Shown here: positions 53,255-62,305 of the stretch, piece after piece | How the letters are laid out: every line of letters begins with the position of its first letter | Numbering within the stretch: position 1 is the stretch's first letter | Source: CABMKH01 sp040797625 | Lineage (GTDB): Bacteria; Bacillota; Clostridia; Tissierellales; Tissierellaceae | Length of the DNA stretch: 64,000 nt | Direction of reading: 5' to 3' | Assembly (NCBI GenBank): GCA_052067355.1 | Contig: JBQHQH010000011.1 | Location: forward strand, 1-64,000 | Notes under the pieces: generated by a model | Database searches by the model: none | What the model saw: only the letters and a program-made list of their open reading frames with translations | Told to the model about the DNA's origin: nothing | Position numbers and translations under genes: made by a program

Positions 53255-55354
53255 TCATATATCCCTCATACTAAGTGATATCCTACCCCTTGTCTTATCT
53301 ATGTCTATTATCTTAACTTTGATTATGTCTCCCACCGTAACCACTTCATTGGGATGCTTTATAAATCTATTAGAAAGCTGTGATACATGGATTAGTCCGT
53401 CTTCTTTTACTCCTATATCTACAAATGCACCAAAATCTACTACATTTCTAACTGTACCATTTAAAACCATATCTACTTTTAAATCATCCATACTCAATAT
53501 ATCCTTTCTGAGTATAGGTTTTGGCATCTCATCCCTTGGATCTCTGCCTGGTTTTTCTAATTCCTTTATGATATCTACCAATGTAGGTTTACCTACATCC
53601 AATGTTTTAGATATCTCTTCTACGCCAAGATTCTTATAGTCCATACTCAAAACTTTAGATGCAATATCATAGGACTCCGGATGGACTCCAGTATTATCTA
53701 GAGGATTTTCTCCTTCTGGAATTCTTAAAAATCCAGCACATTGCTCAAACGTCTTAGGTCCTAATCCCTTTACATCTAAGAGTTCCTTTCTATTTTTGAA
53801 TTTACCTCTTTCCTCTCTGTGAACAATCAAATTATTGGCAACTCTTGTAGATATTCCAGCTACATATTGAAGCAAGGAAGAACTTGCTGTATTTAAATCT
53901 ACCCCTACTCTATTTACACTATCTTCTACTACACCAGTCAAGGCATCATTTAATTTTCCTTGATTTAAATCATGTTGATATTGTCCTACTCCTATATGCC
54001 TTGGATGGATTTTTACTAACTCAGCTAGAGGATCCTGTAGCCTTCTACCTATTGAAATCGCCCCTCTAATAGTTACATCTAAATCTGGAAACTCTTCAAT
54101 CCCTACTTCAGAAGCAGAATATATGGATGCTCCTGCTTCACTCACTATTATATAGGATACATTTCCATTGTACTCTCTTAGGGTATCTGCAACAACCATT
54201 TCCGTTTCCCTAGAAGCTGTACCATTACCTATAGCTATAATATCTACATTGTATTTCTCTATTAGTTTCTTTAATATATCCTTTGTCTTTTCCACTTGTT
54301 TCTGTGGTTCAGTCGGATATACTGTAGTATAGTCTAGTAATTTTCCTGTTTCATCAGTAATAGCTACCTTACATCCTGTTCTAAATCCAGGGTCTATACC
54401 CATTACAGTCTTCCCTTTAATCGGTGGTTGCATGAGTAATGGCTCTAAATTCATAGAAAATATCTTTATGGCATCTTCTTCTGCCCTTTCCGTTAAACTA
54501 TTTCTCACCTCTCTTTCTATAGACGGAAATAGTAATCGCTTATATCCATCTTCTATTGATATATTCATATATTCAACTGTAGGAGATTCTCCCCCTACAA
54601 GCATCTTAGCCTTTATTATATCTATCATTGTTTCTTCATCTATGGATATATTTACACGTAGTTTTTTCTCTTTTTCCCCTCTATTTATGGCTAATATTCT
54701 ATGATTAGCTATGTACTTTATAGGTTCTTTATAGTCATAATACATTTCATATACAGATTTTTCATCTTTATCTATTCCCTCTGATATCATAGTTCCATTT
54801 TTGAAAACTCTTTCTCTAATCACCTGCCTCAATTCAGGATCGTCAGATACTATTTCTGCTATGATATCCATAGCACCTTGTAGTGCATCTTCTCTGGTAT
54901 TTACTTCTTTTTCTTCATCTATATAATCCAAGATAACCTTTTCAAAGTCTTCTTCCTCTATCTTCTGTTCCAAGATTATCTTAGCTAAGCCTTCTAATCC
55001 CTTTTCTCTGGCAATAGTAGCCCTTGTCCTTCTCTTCTTTTTATATGGTCTATATAAATCTTCTACTCTTTGAAGTGTAGTAGCCTTTTCTATATCTAAT
55101 CTTAGTTCCTTAGTCAATTTATTCTGTTCATCTATAAGTCTAATTACCTCTTCTTTTCTACTCTCTAAATTTCTCAGATAATCCAGTCTATTAGCTAAGT
55201 CCCTTATGGTAATATCTTGCATCTCACCCGTTTGCTCTTTTCTATATCTAGCTATAAAAGGTATAGTATTTCCATCATCTAATAGATCCACTACATTTTT
55301 CACATGTTTTTCTCTAAGTCCGAACTCATCTACTAAAGTCTTTAGTATGTCCAT
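53255..55354 (-). CDS. tex: Tex family RNA-binding protein
   Basis: The 699-residue protein has the Tex layout: N-terminal helical domain (FIARYRKEQTGEMQDITIRDL), a YqgF-like RNase-H fold (GIDPGFRTGCKVAITDETGKLLD near 320), helix-hairpin-helix motifs (LDVKGLGPKTFEQCAGFLRI) and a C-terminal S1 domain (GTVRNVVDFGAFVDIGVKEDGLIHVSQ). Tex proteins bind nucleic acid and affect transcription and toxin expression in some Gram-positives. AGGGG lies upstream of the ATG. Confidence 0.95.
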   Translation of the reverse strand: MDILKTLVDEFGLREKHVKNVVDLLDDGNTIPFIARYRKEQTGEMQDITIRDLANRLDYLRNLESRKEEVIRLIDEQNKLTKELRLDIEKATTLQRVEDLYRPYKKKRRTRATIAREKGLEGLAKIILEQKIEEEDFEKVILDYIDEEKEVNTREDALQGAMDIIAEIVSDDPELRQVIRERVFKNGTMISEGIDKDEKSVYEMYYDYKEPIKYIANHRILAINRGEKEKKLRVNISIDEETMIDIIKAKMLVGGESPTVEYMNISIEDGYKRLLFPSIEREVRNSLTERAEEDAIKIFSMNLEPLLMQPPIKGKTVMGIDPGFRTGCKVAITDETGKLLDYTTVYPTEPQKQVEKTKDILKKLIEKYNVDIIAIGNGTASRETEMVVADTLREYNGNVSYIIVSEAGASIYSASEVGIEEFPDLDVTIRGAISIGRRLQDPLAELVKIHPRHIGVGQYQHDLNQGKLNDALTGVVEDSVNRVGVDLNTASSSLLQYVAGISTRVANNLIVHREERGKFKNRKELLDVKGLGPKTFEQCAGFLRIPEGENPLDNTGVHPESYDIASKVLSMDYKNLGVEEISKTLDVGKPTLVDIIKELEKPGRDPRDEMPKPILRKDILSMDDLKVDMVLNGTVRNVVDFGAFVDIGVKEDGLIHVSQLSNRFIKHPNEVVTVGDIIKVKIIDIDKTRGRISLSMRDI

Positions 55355-55457
55355 AAGTATACATCCCCTCTACCATTTATTACCATATGCTTAGTATTCT
55401 ACATATATTTTAAAAATCCTTCTTTTTTTGAGAAATTCCCTAAATATCTAAAAAATT

Positions 55458-55478
55458 AAGCCCTTTAAGAAAGGGCTT
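55458..55478 (-). terminator. Terminator of prfB, overlapping its stop codon
   Basis: AAGCCCTTT and AAAGGGCTT form a stem followed by AATTTTTTAG on the minus strand. The prfB stop codon lies in the loop and stem, so translation ending and transcription ending coincide. Confidence 0.88.
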
Positions 55479-56572
55479 TTTGTTTTAGATATTCATTAAT
55501 AAATTCATCTAGATCTCCATCCATAACCCTATTGGCATCCCCCACTTCAGCATTGGTCCTATGATCCTTGACCATACTATATGGATGGAATACATAGGAT
55601 CTAATCTGAGATCCCCATGCAATTTGAGAGTAATTTCCTTGAAGATCTTCAATTTTTTCCTTTTTTTCCTCTTCCTTCAATTGTATTAATTTTGCCTTCA
55701 ACATATTCATTGCAGTGGCTCTATTAGTATGTTGAGATCTCTCTGACTGACATTGTACCACTATTCCAGTAGGCAAATGTGTAATCCTTATTGCGGAATC
55801 TGTCGTATTTACGTGTTGTCCTCCAGCCCCAGACGACCTATACGTGTCAATTTTTAAGTCTTTTTCATTTATTTCAATATCTACATCATCATCTAACTGT
55901 GGAAATACGTCTACACTAGCAAAAGAAGTATGTCTCTTACCAGAAGCATCAAATGGAGATATCCTCACTAATCTATGGACTCCCTTTTCACATTTCAAAT
56001 ATCCATAAGCATTAAAACCTTTAACCAATAGAGTTACAGATTTAATGCCTCCTTCTGTATCAGACACTAGATCCAGTGTATCTACTTCATAGCCCTTGCT
56101 TTCACACCATCTTCTATACATTCTCAAAAGCATCTCTGCCCAATCTTGAGCCTCTAATCCTCCTGCTCCTGAATGAATTGACAATATGGCATTATTTTTA
56201 TCAAACTCTCCATTCAACAGAGTAGATAGCTTAAATTTGTTAGCTTCCTTACTTAGTTTTTGTAACCCTACCTGAAGCTCTTTATGTTCTCCATAGTCTT
56301 CTGTCTCTAGAATAAGCTCTATTAATACCTCTAAATCCTCAATTTTACTGATCAAATCTTCATATCTATCTATCTCACTATTTAAACCTTTGATCTCCTG
56401 CATTATCTTCTGAGCCCTATCTACATCATCCCAGAAACCAGGTTTATAGGATTCCTCTTCATTCTTAGCTATCTTTTTTCTCATACTATCTAAGTCAAAG
56501 AGACCCCCCTAATTCTTCAACCATGTCCCTTATACCTCGTAACTTCTCTCTACTTATATTTATATCCTCCAT
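55465..56572 (-). CDS. prfB: Peptide chain release factor 2 (programmed +1 frameshift)
   Basis: The 368-residue factor reads UGA and UAA stops. It is encoded in two frames. Codons 1-25 run from ATG 56572 to CTT (end 56498) and are followed by an in-frame TGA (56495-56497). The ribosome skips one base, T at 56497, and continues from GAC at 56496 to 55465. Seen in the main frame: the SPF tripeptide (ISPFDASGKRH) that reads stops and the catalytic GGQ in SSGAGGQHVN. A reading that starts at ATG 56484 would lose the regulated N-terminus. Confidence 0.95.
56494..56510 (-). promoter_or_regulatory. Programmed frameshift site of prfB
   Basis: On the minus strand AGGGGGG lies 3 bases before CTT-TGA-C, the same arrangement as in other bacterial prfB genes. 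The internal Shine-Dalgarno-like run and the slippery CTT codon let low RF2 levels promote the +1 shift, giving autoregulation. Confidence 0.95.
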
Positions 56573-56761
56573 TAAATCACTTCCTTATATATTTCAATTT
56601 ACAATTCACAATTATTAAAACCATAACATATTAACATTTAAGAATTTAAATATAGATGAATTTGAATGTCTTTGGTAATTAGACTTTATTTTCAACAGAA
56701 AAAATATTAGTCTAATAAAAAACATGAGTGAATATAGGCTTAAATTCTAAATGTCTATTTT

Positions 56762-59500
56762 CTATTGGTTTTTTCCACAACATTTCTTATACTTCTTTCC
56801 ACTACCACATGGGCATGGATCATTTCTTCCAATTTTCTTTTCCTTGACTACAGGCTTATTTACACCCTCTTTATTAGGGGTAACTGGATTTGCCACTCTC
56901 TTTCTCTCCATCTTTTCAGGATTTTCCACATGGTATAGAAACCTTACAGTATCTTCACAAATAGCATGATTCATATCTTCAAACATATCAAAACCTTCTA
57001 CTTGATATGCTCGAACTGGGTCCTCTTGGCCATATGCCCTAAGACCAATACCCTGCCTCAATTGATCCATAGCATCTATATGATCCATCCATTTAGAATC
57101 TACTACTTGAAGCAAGACTACTCTCTCTACTTCTCTAAATTTCTCTACCTCACCAAATTCTCTTTCCTTAACCTCATATTTCTCTTCTGCCTTGGTCCAT
57201 ATATATTCAATTAATTTAGATTTATTTAAGGACTCCACATCTTCAAATTTCAAAAATCCTTTGTCAAATCCAAATATCTTTATACAATAGTTTTCCAATC
57301 CTTCCAAATCCCATTCCTCTGGATATTCAGATTGATTTGTATATAATTCAACCCCGGATTCTATAAGATTTTTAGCCATTCCAATGATATGCTCTCTTAG
57401 ACTCTCTCCTTCTAAAACTTTCCTTCTCTCTCCGTAGATGACTTCTCTCTGCATATTCATGACATCATCATATTTCAATACATGCTTTCTGATAGCAAAG
57501 TTGTTTCCCTCTACCTTTTTCTGTGCACCTTCTATAGTTCTAGTTAAAAGTCCATGCTCTAAAGGTTCATCATCTGGCATATTCATACTCTCTATAAGAC
57601 TTTGTAATCTCTCTCCTCCAAATAGCCTCATAAGATCATCTTCCAAAGATATATAGAATCGAGAACTACCAGGGTCTCCTTGTCTACCTGAACGTCCTCT
57701 TAACTGATTGTCAATTCTCCTAGACTCATGACGTTCCGTACCTATTATGTGAAGTCCACCAGCACTTGCAACTTTGTCATGATCTGCATCTGTATCCTTC
57801 TTATATCTTTCAACTAGATCTTCATAGACCTTTCTAGCATCTAATATCTCCTGATCTTTAGTTTCATAAAAACCATCTATATGATTAAGTATATGATCTT
57901 CATATCCATTTTTTTTCATTTCGAGCTTTGCTAAATATTCTGGATTTCCCCCAAGTACAATATCTGTACCTCTACCAGCCATATTTGTAGCTATGGTAAC
58001 AGCACCAAATCTACCTGCCTGTGATACTATCTCTGCTTCCCTCTCATGTTGTTTAGCATTTAATACTTCATGGGGAATTCCCTCTTTTTTCAACATCTTA
58101 CTCAATATCTCTGACTTTTCAATAGTAATAGTACCTACTAATATAGGTTGCCCTGTCTCATGTCTTTCCTTTATTTCCTTCACTACTGCTTCAAATTTAG
58201 CCTTTTCATTTTTATATACTACATCAGCTAAATCCTGCCTAATTACTGGTTTATTAGTAGGTATCTCTACTACGTCCATACCATATATCTCTCTAAATTC
58301 TGCTTCTTCGGTCTTAGCTGTACCTGTCATACCAGCTAATTTTTTATACATCCTAAAGTAATTTTGGAATGTAATAGTGGCCAAAGTCTTAGATTCAGAT
58401 CTTACATTTAACTTTTCCTTAGCCTCTATTGCCTGATGTAATCCATCACTATATCGTCTACCATACATCAATCTACCAGTAAATTCATCTACAATGAGTA
58501 CTTCTCCATCTTTTACTACATAATCTATGTCTCTCTTCATTATATTTCTAGCCTTAAGAGCTTGATTTATATGATGAGCTATCTCCATATTCTCCATATC
58601 TGCCAGATTTTCTAATCCAAAGAAAGATTCAGCTTTTGCTGTTCCCTTTTCAGTAAGAGAACATGTCTTAGCCTTTTCATCTATTAAAAAGTCTACTGTT
58701 TCTTCTTTTATCTCTCTATCAAAAGGATCTACTTTTCCCTCTTCTGGGCTTACAATCCTTCCAGTTAAAGTCCTTACAAAACTGTCTGCCATACCATATA
58801 ATTCTGTAGACTTGTCCCCAGCTCCCGATATAATAAGTGGGGTTCTAGCTTCATCTACTAAGATACTATCTACCTCGTCTACTATGGCAAAATATAATGG
58901 ACGTTGTACCATTTCTTCCTTATATATAACCATATTGTCTCTTAGATAGTCAAATCCAAATTCATTATTGGTTCCATAGGTAATATCTGCATTATATGCT
59001 GCTTTTCTCTCTTCATTAGTAATTCCATGCACTATACATCCAACAGTCAATCCAAGGAATTCGTAGACCTTTCCCATCCATTCCTTATCCCTCTTTGCCA
59101 AATAGTCATTGACTGTTATTATGTGGACTCCTTTACCTGTAAGTGCATTTAAATAAGCAGGTAAGGTCGCAACTAATGTCTTACCTTCTCCAGTCTTCAT
59201 TTCAGCAATTCTACCTTGATGTAGTATTATTCCACCTTCTAACTGTACCCTAAAGTGTTTCATACCTAATACCCGATAAGAAGCTTCTCTGGCCACTGCA
59301 AAAGCTTCTGGCAAAATATCATCAAGAGTTTCTCCATTATTCAATCTATTTTTAAATTCTACAGTCTTTTCCCTAAGCTGTTGATCTGTCAAGCCTTGCA
59401 TATTTGAATCTAAACTCATTATCTGTTCTACTAAACTTGATATCTTTTTTAGCTCTCTTGAACTATAGCTACCAAATATCTTTTCAAATATTCCTGCCAT
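56762..59500 (-). CDS. secA: Preprotein translocase ATPase SecA
   Basis: The 912-residue motor drives secreted proteins through SecYEG. Seen: Walker A EMKTGEGKTLVATLPAYL near 104, DEAD-like VDEVDSILVDEARTP near 210, GTAKTEEAEF, NMAGRGTDI near 490, SGRQGDPGSSRFY, and the C-terminal zinc-binding NDPCPCGSGKKYKKCCG. Full length with all regions. AGGTGG is visible before the ATG. Confidence 0.98.
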   Translation of the reverse strand: MAGIFEKIFGSYSSRELKKISSLVEQIMSLDSNMQGLTDQQLREKTVEFKNRLNNGETLDDILPEAFAVAREASYRVLGMKHFRVQLEGGIILHQGRIAEMKTGEGKTLVATLPAYLNALTGKGVHIITVNDYLAKRDKEWMGKVYEFLGLTVGCIVHGITNEERKAAYNADITYGTNNEFGFDYLRDNMVIYKEEMVQRPLYFAIVDEVDSILVDEARTPLIISGAGDKSTELYGMADSFVRTLTGRIVSPEEGKVDPFDREIKEETVDFLIDEKAKTCSLTEKGTAKAESFFGLENLADMENMEIAHHINQALKARNIMKRDIDYVVKDGEVLIVDEFTGRLMYGRRYSDGLHQAIEAKEKLNVRSESKTLATITFQNYFRMYKKLAGMTGTAKTEEAEFREIYGMDVVEIPTNKPVIRQDLADVVYKNEKAKFEAVVKEIKERHETGQPILVGTITIEKSEILSKMLKKEGIPHEVLNAKQHEREAEIVSQAGRFGAVTIATNMAGRGTDIVLGGNPEYLAKLEMKKNGYEDHILNHIDGFYETKDQEILDARKVYEDLVERYKKDTDADHDKVASAGGLHIIGTERHESRRIDNQLRGRSGRQGDPGSSRFYISLEDDLMRLFGGERLQSLIESMNMPDDEPLEHGLLTRTIEGAQKKVEGNNFAIRKHVLKYDDVMNMQREVIYGERRKVLEGESLREHIIGMAKNLIESGVELYTNQSEYPEEWDLEGLENYCIKIFGFDKGFLKFEDVESLNKSKLIEYIWTKAEEKYEVKEREFGEVEKFREVERVVLLQVVDSKWMDHIDAMDQLRQGIGLRAYGQEDPVRAYQVEGFDMFEDMNHAICEDTVRFLYHVENPEKMERKRVANPVTPNKEGVNKPVVKEKKIGRNDPCPCGSGKKYKKCCGKNQ

Positions 59501-59586
59501 TAATTTTAACCACCTTTCACAATATGAACCTATTATATTTTATCATTAAAGGCAGTCTATGTAAACTAAAGGCATAAAGAAAACTT

Positions 59587-59619
59587 ATATCAGCTGGAGT
59601 TTTACACTCCAGCTGATAT
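59587..59619. repeat. Dispersed palindrome, family A (copy A5, perfect)
   Basis: ATATCAGCTGGAGT and ACTCCAGCTGATAT are perfect 14-base arms around TTTAC. It is the best-preserved copy and lies 11 bp from family B copy B3, in the gap between secA and hpf. Confidence 0.85.
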
Positions 59620-59629
59620 TTAGCTGCAC

Positions 59630-59703
59630 TTATCTAGGGGCTATGCAATTTCAACACTCCCACTTTTATGAGTGGAGTGTTGAAATTGTAAGCCATCAGA
59701 TAA
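59630..59703. repeat. Dispersed palindrome, family B (copy B3)
   Basis: The left arm TTATCTAGGGGCTATGCAAT then TTCAACACTCC pairs with the right arm ending in TGTAAGCCATCAGATAA, giving a long imperfect hairpin. Read from the right it begins TTATCTGATGGCTTACAATT, nearly the same as copies B1 and B2. Confidence 0.8.
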
Positions 59704-59706
59704 AGA

Positions 59707-59730
59707 AAGTTGTAGCCTAGGCTACAACTT
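59707..59730 (-). terminator. Terminator of hpf
   Basis: AAGTTGTAGCCT and AGGCTACAACTT form a perfect 24-base palindrome followed by TTCTTTATC on the minus strand. It lies 5 bp after the hpf stop. Confidence 0.75.
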
Positions 59731-59735
59731 ATATA

Positions 59736-60269
59736 TTAGATATGCGGTTCTATTAAACCATAATCTCCGTCTTTTCTTTTATAGACTACACTTACATCTT
59801 CTGTATCCGCATCCATAAATACGAAAAAATTATGTCTAAGTAGTTCCATCTGTAATATAGCTTCTTCATAAGACATTGGCTTTAAGCCAAATTTTTTCCT
59901 CTTTACCAATCTTGGTCTATCTTCATCTCTATCTACTGGCAATGGCATTACATTCTCAAATCTAATGGTCTCGCCATTTTGATATCTCTTTTGCAGTTTA
60001 GTCTTATATTTTCTTATCTGTCTTTCCAAGATATCCACAGCCTTGTCAATTGAAGCATACATATCATCACTTGATTCTTCTGCTCTAATTATAGTGCCTG
60101 GTAGGTTTATGGTAACCTCGATGATCTTACGATTCTTCTGGGTACTAAATGTAACATTTCCCTCTATATCTTTTTGGAAATACTTGTCTAGCTTGCTCAA
60201 TTTCTTTTCTGTCACTTCCCGTAAAGCATCTGTTACCTCCATATTTTTGCCAACATAGTTCATGTTCAT
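59736..60269 (-). CDS. hpf: Long-form ribosome hibernation promoting factor
   Basis: The 177-residue protein has the N-terminal HPF/YfiA RNA-binding domain (MNYVGKNMEVTDALREVTEKKLSKL) and a C-terminal domain (EEAILQMELLRHNFFVFMDADTEDVSVVYKRKDGDYGLIEP) that dimerises ribosomes into 100S particles. The start is ATG 60269, 8 bases after AAGGAG; the longer frame to 60350 lacks support. It lies just upstream of secA, a common order. Confidence 0.95.
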   Translation of the reverse strand: MNMNYVGKNMEVTDALREVTEKKLSKLDKYFQKDIEGNVTFSTQKNRKIIEVTINLPGTIIRAEESSDDMYASIDKAVDILERQIRKYKTKLQKRYQNGETIRFENVMPLPVDRDEDRPRLVKRKKFGLKPMSYEEAILQMELLRHNFFVFMDADTEDVSVVYKRKDGDYGLIEPHI

Positions 60270-60376
60270 AAACCCAACTCCTTTCATATAAGTAAAACTT
60301 ATACTCTTTAATATTATGATACCCATATATATAGAGTTTTCAAACATCAAAACAGTTATTTATTATATATATATTT

Positions 60377-60459
60377 TGTGTATAACTTTTACGTTACCTG
60401 TGGATAATGTGTATAAGTCTGTGGAAAACAGTTTCTATAGCATGTTTATCTGTGGAAAA
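60377..60459. other. Cluster of DnaA-box matches
   Basis: Within about 80 bp there are three exact matches to TTATNCACA on the minus strand (60377-60385 and 60408-60416 as TTATACACA, 60399-60407 as TTATCCACA) and two weaker ones (TTTTCCACA at 60420 and 60451). All face the same way, in the 314-bp gap between hpf and the divergent unknown gene. The dnaA gene is not in the window, so this is either an off-origin DnaA cluster or a DnaA-controlled promoter region. Confidence 0.6.
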
Positions 60460-60494
60460 ACCTGTTAATTAAAATCTGCATCTTACAAATATTG

Positions 60495-60522
60495 TTTACA
60501 TCCTATATATAAATAGTATAAT
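60495..60522 (+). promoter_or_regulatory. Probable sigma-A promoter of the unknown 567-residue gene
   Basis: TTTACA (60495-60500), 16 bases, then TATAAT (60517-60522), about 60 bp before the ATG. It lies just downstream of the DnaA-box cluster. Confidence 0.6.
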
Positions 60523-60583
60523 AGTATATAATATTTATGAAGAAATTATAGGAAATCAACGAAATTGCATCTAGGAGGAAAAT

Positions 60584-62287
60584 ATGCAAAGATTAAAATA
60601 TATGGAATTGCAAAAAATAGATACAGAATTGACAAAAAAACTTTTAGAATATATAAGTTTACATGATAATATAGAGGATATATTCTATGAATTAGACCAG
60701 ATATTTCCCTATCTTCATGGTGAACATAATAATATGATTTTAAATTCCTGGCTTTCAATAGACTATATAGGAAAGGACGGAAAGACCTTTATAGAAAAAT
60801 TTATTCAAGAAAATTCTACTTCTCTAACTTCTGTAGAGAAAAAAATACTTGAAGAAAAAATATCTTCTTATATATCCATATTTGAAGTATTAGGCTACAG
60901 AGGTGAATATATATTAGTAATGGATATACTAAATGAAAGAGAATATAATCTCTGGGCACCTCAACTTAATAATACAATAGATGAAGGAGAATTCTTATTT
61001 TTAAGAATAGGAAAATTTGCAGAAAGATATACTTTTATAGGGGATATAAACTATCTTCCTTCTTCTGTTAAACCATCGTTTTTAGAAGAACTATTAGTGG
61101 ATTTCAATAATATCAGAAAAAGTTCTCCTCAACTGACTATGAAAGAATATCTTAAAAAACACTCTCTAAATGTATATAGAATCTATAATGAGACTATATT
61201 GGATATAATGGATATAGATTCAGATATTCACTCATATCTATTTTCTGAATTAGAGGAATTTGAAGGATATCTGACTAATAGAGAAAATATATTTGATATT
61301 AAAAAACATATATCTAATCTAATAAATATATTTGAATATACATTATCATCTCAAGATCTGACTCTCTATGACATAGATGTATTAGATTTTAAATCATTCT
61401 TTAAAAAAGCCATAGATGATAATTTTATATGTTCTCAAAAAGAATTGAATTCATATATAGATACTCTAAAAAAATATCTAAAGTTTTTAAGCAATATAGA
61501 TTCCACATATAGAGATACTTATTCTAAAATATTAGACATCAGTAAGGATAGATTCTATTATATGAATAAGTTAAAAAACAATACTATATTTAAAATAGAG
61601 AGAGAGTTCCTCTCTACAGTATCTTATAAATTAAATGATACAGCTTTGAGTACTGTCATGGACTATGATAAATTCATCATATATACCAATGACTCTATAT
61701 TAAAACTGACGGCAAAGAATAAATATATTAAGAGGAAAGATCTTCTAGAGATAAACGAATTACTAGAATCCAAGATCAATCCAAATACTTCTGCACCAAA
61801 TCAAAAAGACTTTCCCTTAATACACTTCTTTTATCACTTTTCCTTAAATTTAGGAATCTTAGAAATTAAACATGATAATCTAAACCTTACAGATAAGGGA
61901 CTTATCTATCTAAGATTAAGCGATGAAGAAAAATATATATTATTGTTTAAATACCTATGGGGTGAAGATTTTATATATGAGGTATTAAACAATGAAAATA
62001 TTGGATATTATGACTCTATCAAGAGGGCTTTTTCTAAGCTAGGTTCAAATCTAAGACCTAATAATGAATATAATCTTATGAATATCCTTCCTGATAATCA
62101 TAAGATCCTGTTTCCCTATTATAGACTTCTCAAATATTTAGGATTAATTGACTATAGTTTTTATTCAAATCCTTTAATAAGCTTTACATTTTTGGGTAAG
62201 AGTGTATTTGAATACTTAAATAAGAGAAAGTCCAAATTTCATACTCCTGTTATCATAAGTCTAGATAATTATAGGAATACTCAATAA
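60584..62287 (+). CDS. Unrecognised 567-residue helical protein
   Basis: I do not recognise this protein. It is soluble, with no signal peptide or clear membrane helix, and rich in Ile, Leu, Lys and Asp. The N-terminal 250 residues contain EVLGYRGEYILVMDILNEREYNLW and KKHSLNVYRIYNETILDIMD. A helical middle follows, and the C-terminal 200 residues contain LTDKGLIYLRLSDEEKYILLFKYLWGEDF and SFTFLGKSVFEYL, which look like winged-helix or helical-bundle segments. AGGAGG precedes the ATG. The next gene, an S9 peptidase, starts 18 bp after its stop, so the two may form one operon. Confidence 0.85.
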   Translation: MQRLKYMELQKIDTELTKKLLEYISLHDNIEDIFYELDQIFPYLHGEHNNMILNSWLSIDYIGKDGKTFIEKFIQENSTSLTSVEKKILEEKISSYISIFEVLGYRGEYILVMDILNEREYNLWAPQLNNTIDEGEFLFLRIGKFAERYTFIGDINYLPSSVKPSFLEELLVDFNNIRKSSPQLTMKEYLKKHSLNVYRIYNETILDIMDIDSDIHSYLFSELEEFEGYLTNRENIFDIKKHISNLINIFEYTLSSQDLTLYDIDVLDFKSFFKKAIDDNFICSQKELNSYIDTLKKYLKFLSNIDSTYRDTYSKILDISKDRFYYMNKLKNNTIFKIEREFLSTVSYKLNDTALSTVMDYDKFIIYTNDSILKLTAKNKYIKRKDLLEINELLESKINPNTSAPNQKDFPLIHFFYHFSLNLGILEIKHDNLNLTDKGLIYLRLSDEEKYILLFKYLWGEDFIYEVLNNENIGYYDSIKRAFSKLGSNLRPNNEYNLMNILPDNHKILFPYYRLLKYLGLIDYSFYSNPLISFTFLGKSVFEYLNKRKSKFHTPVIISLDNYRNTQ

Positions 62288-62305
62288 TAGAATGGAGGGA
62301 TAAAT

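Noticed and set aside
59707..59730. Candidate operator (perfect CCTAGG-centred palindrome)
   Set aside because: It lies directly after the hpf stop with a T-rich tail, so a terminator is the simpler reading.
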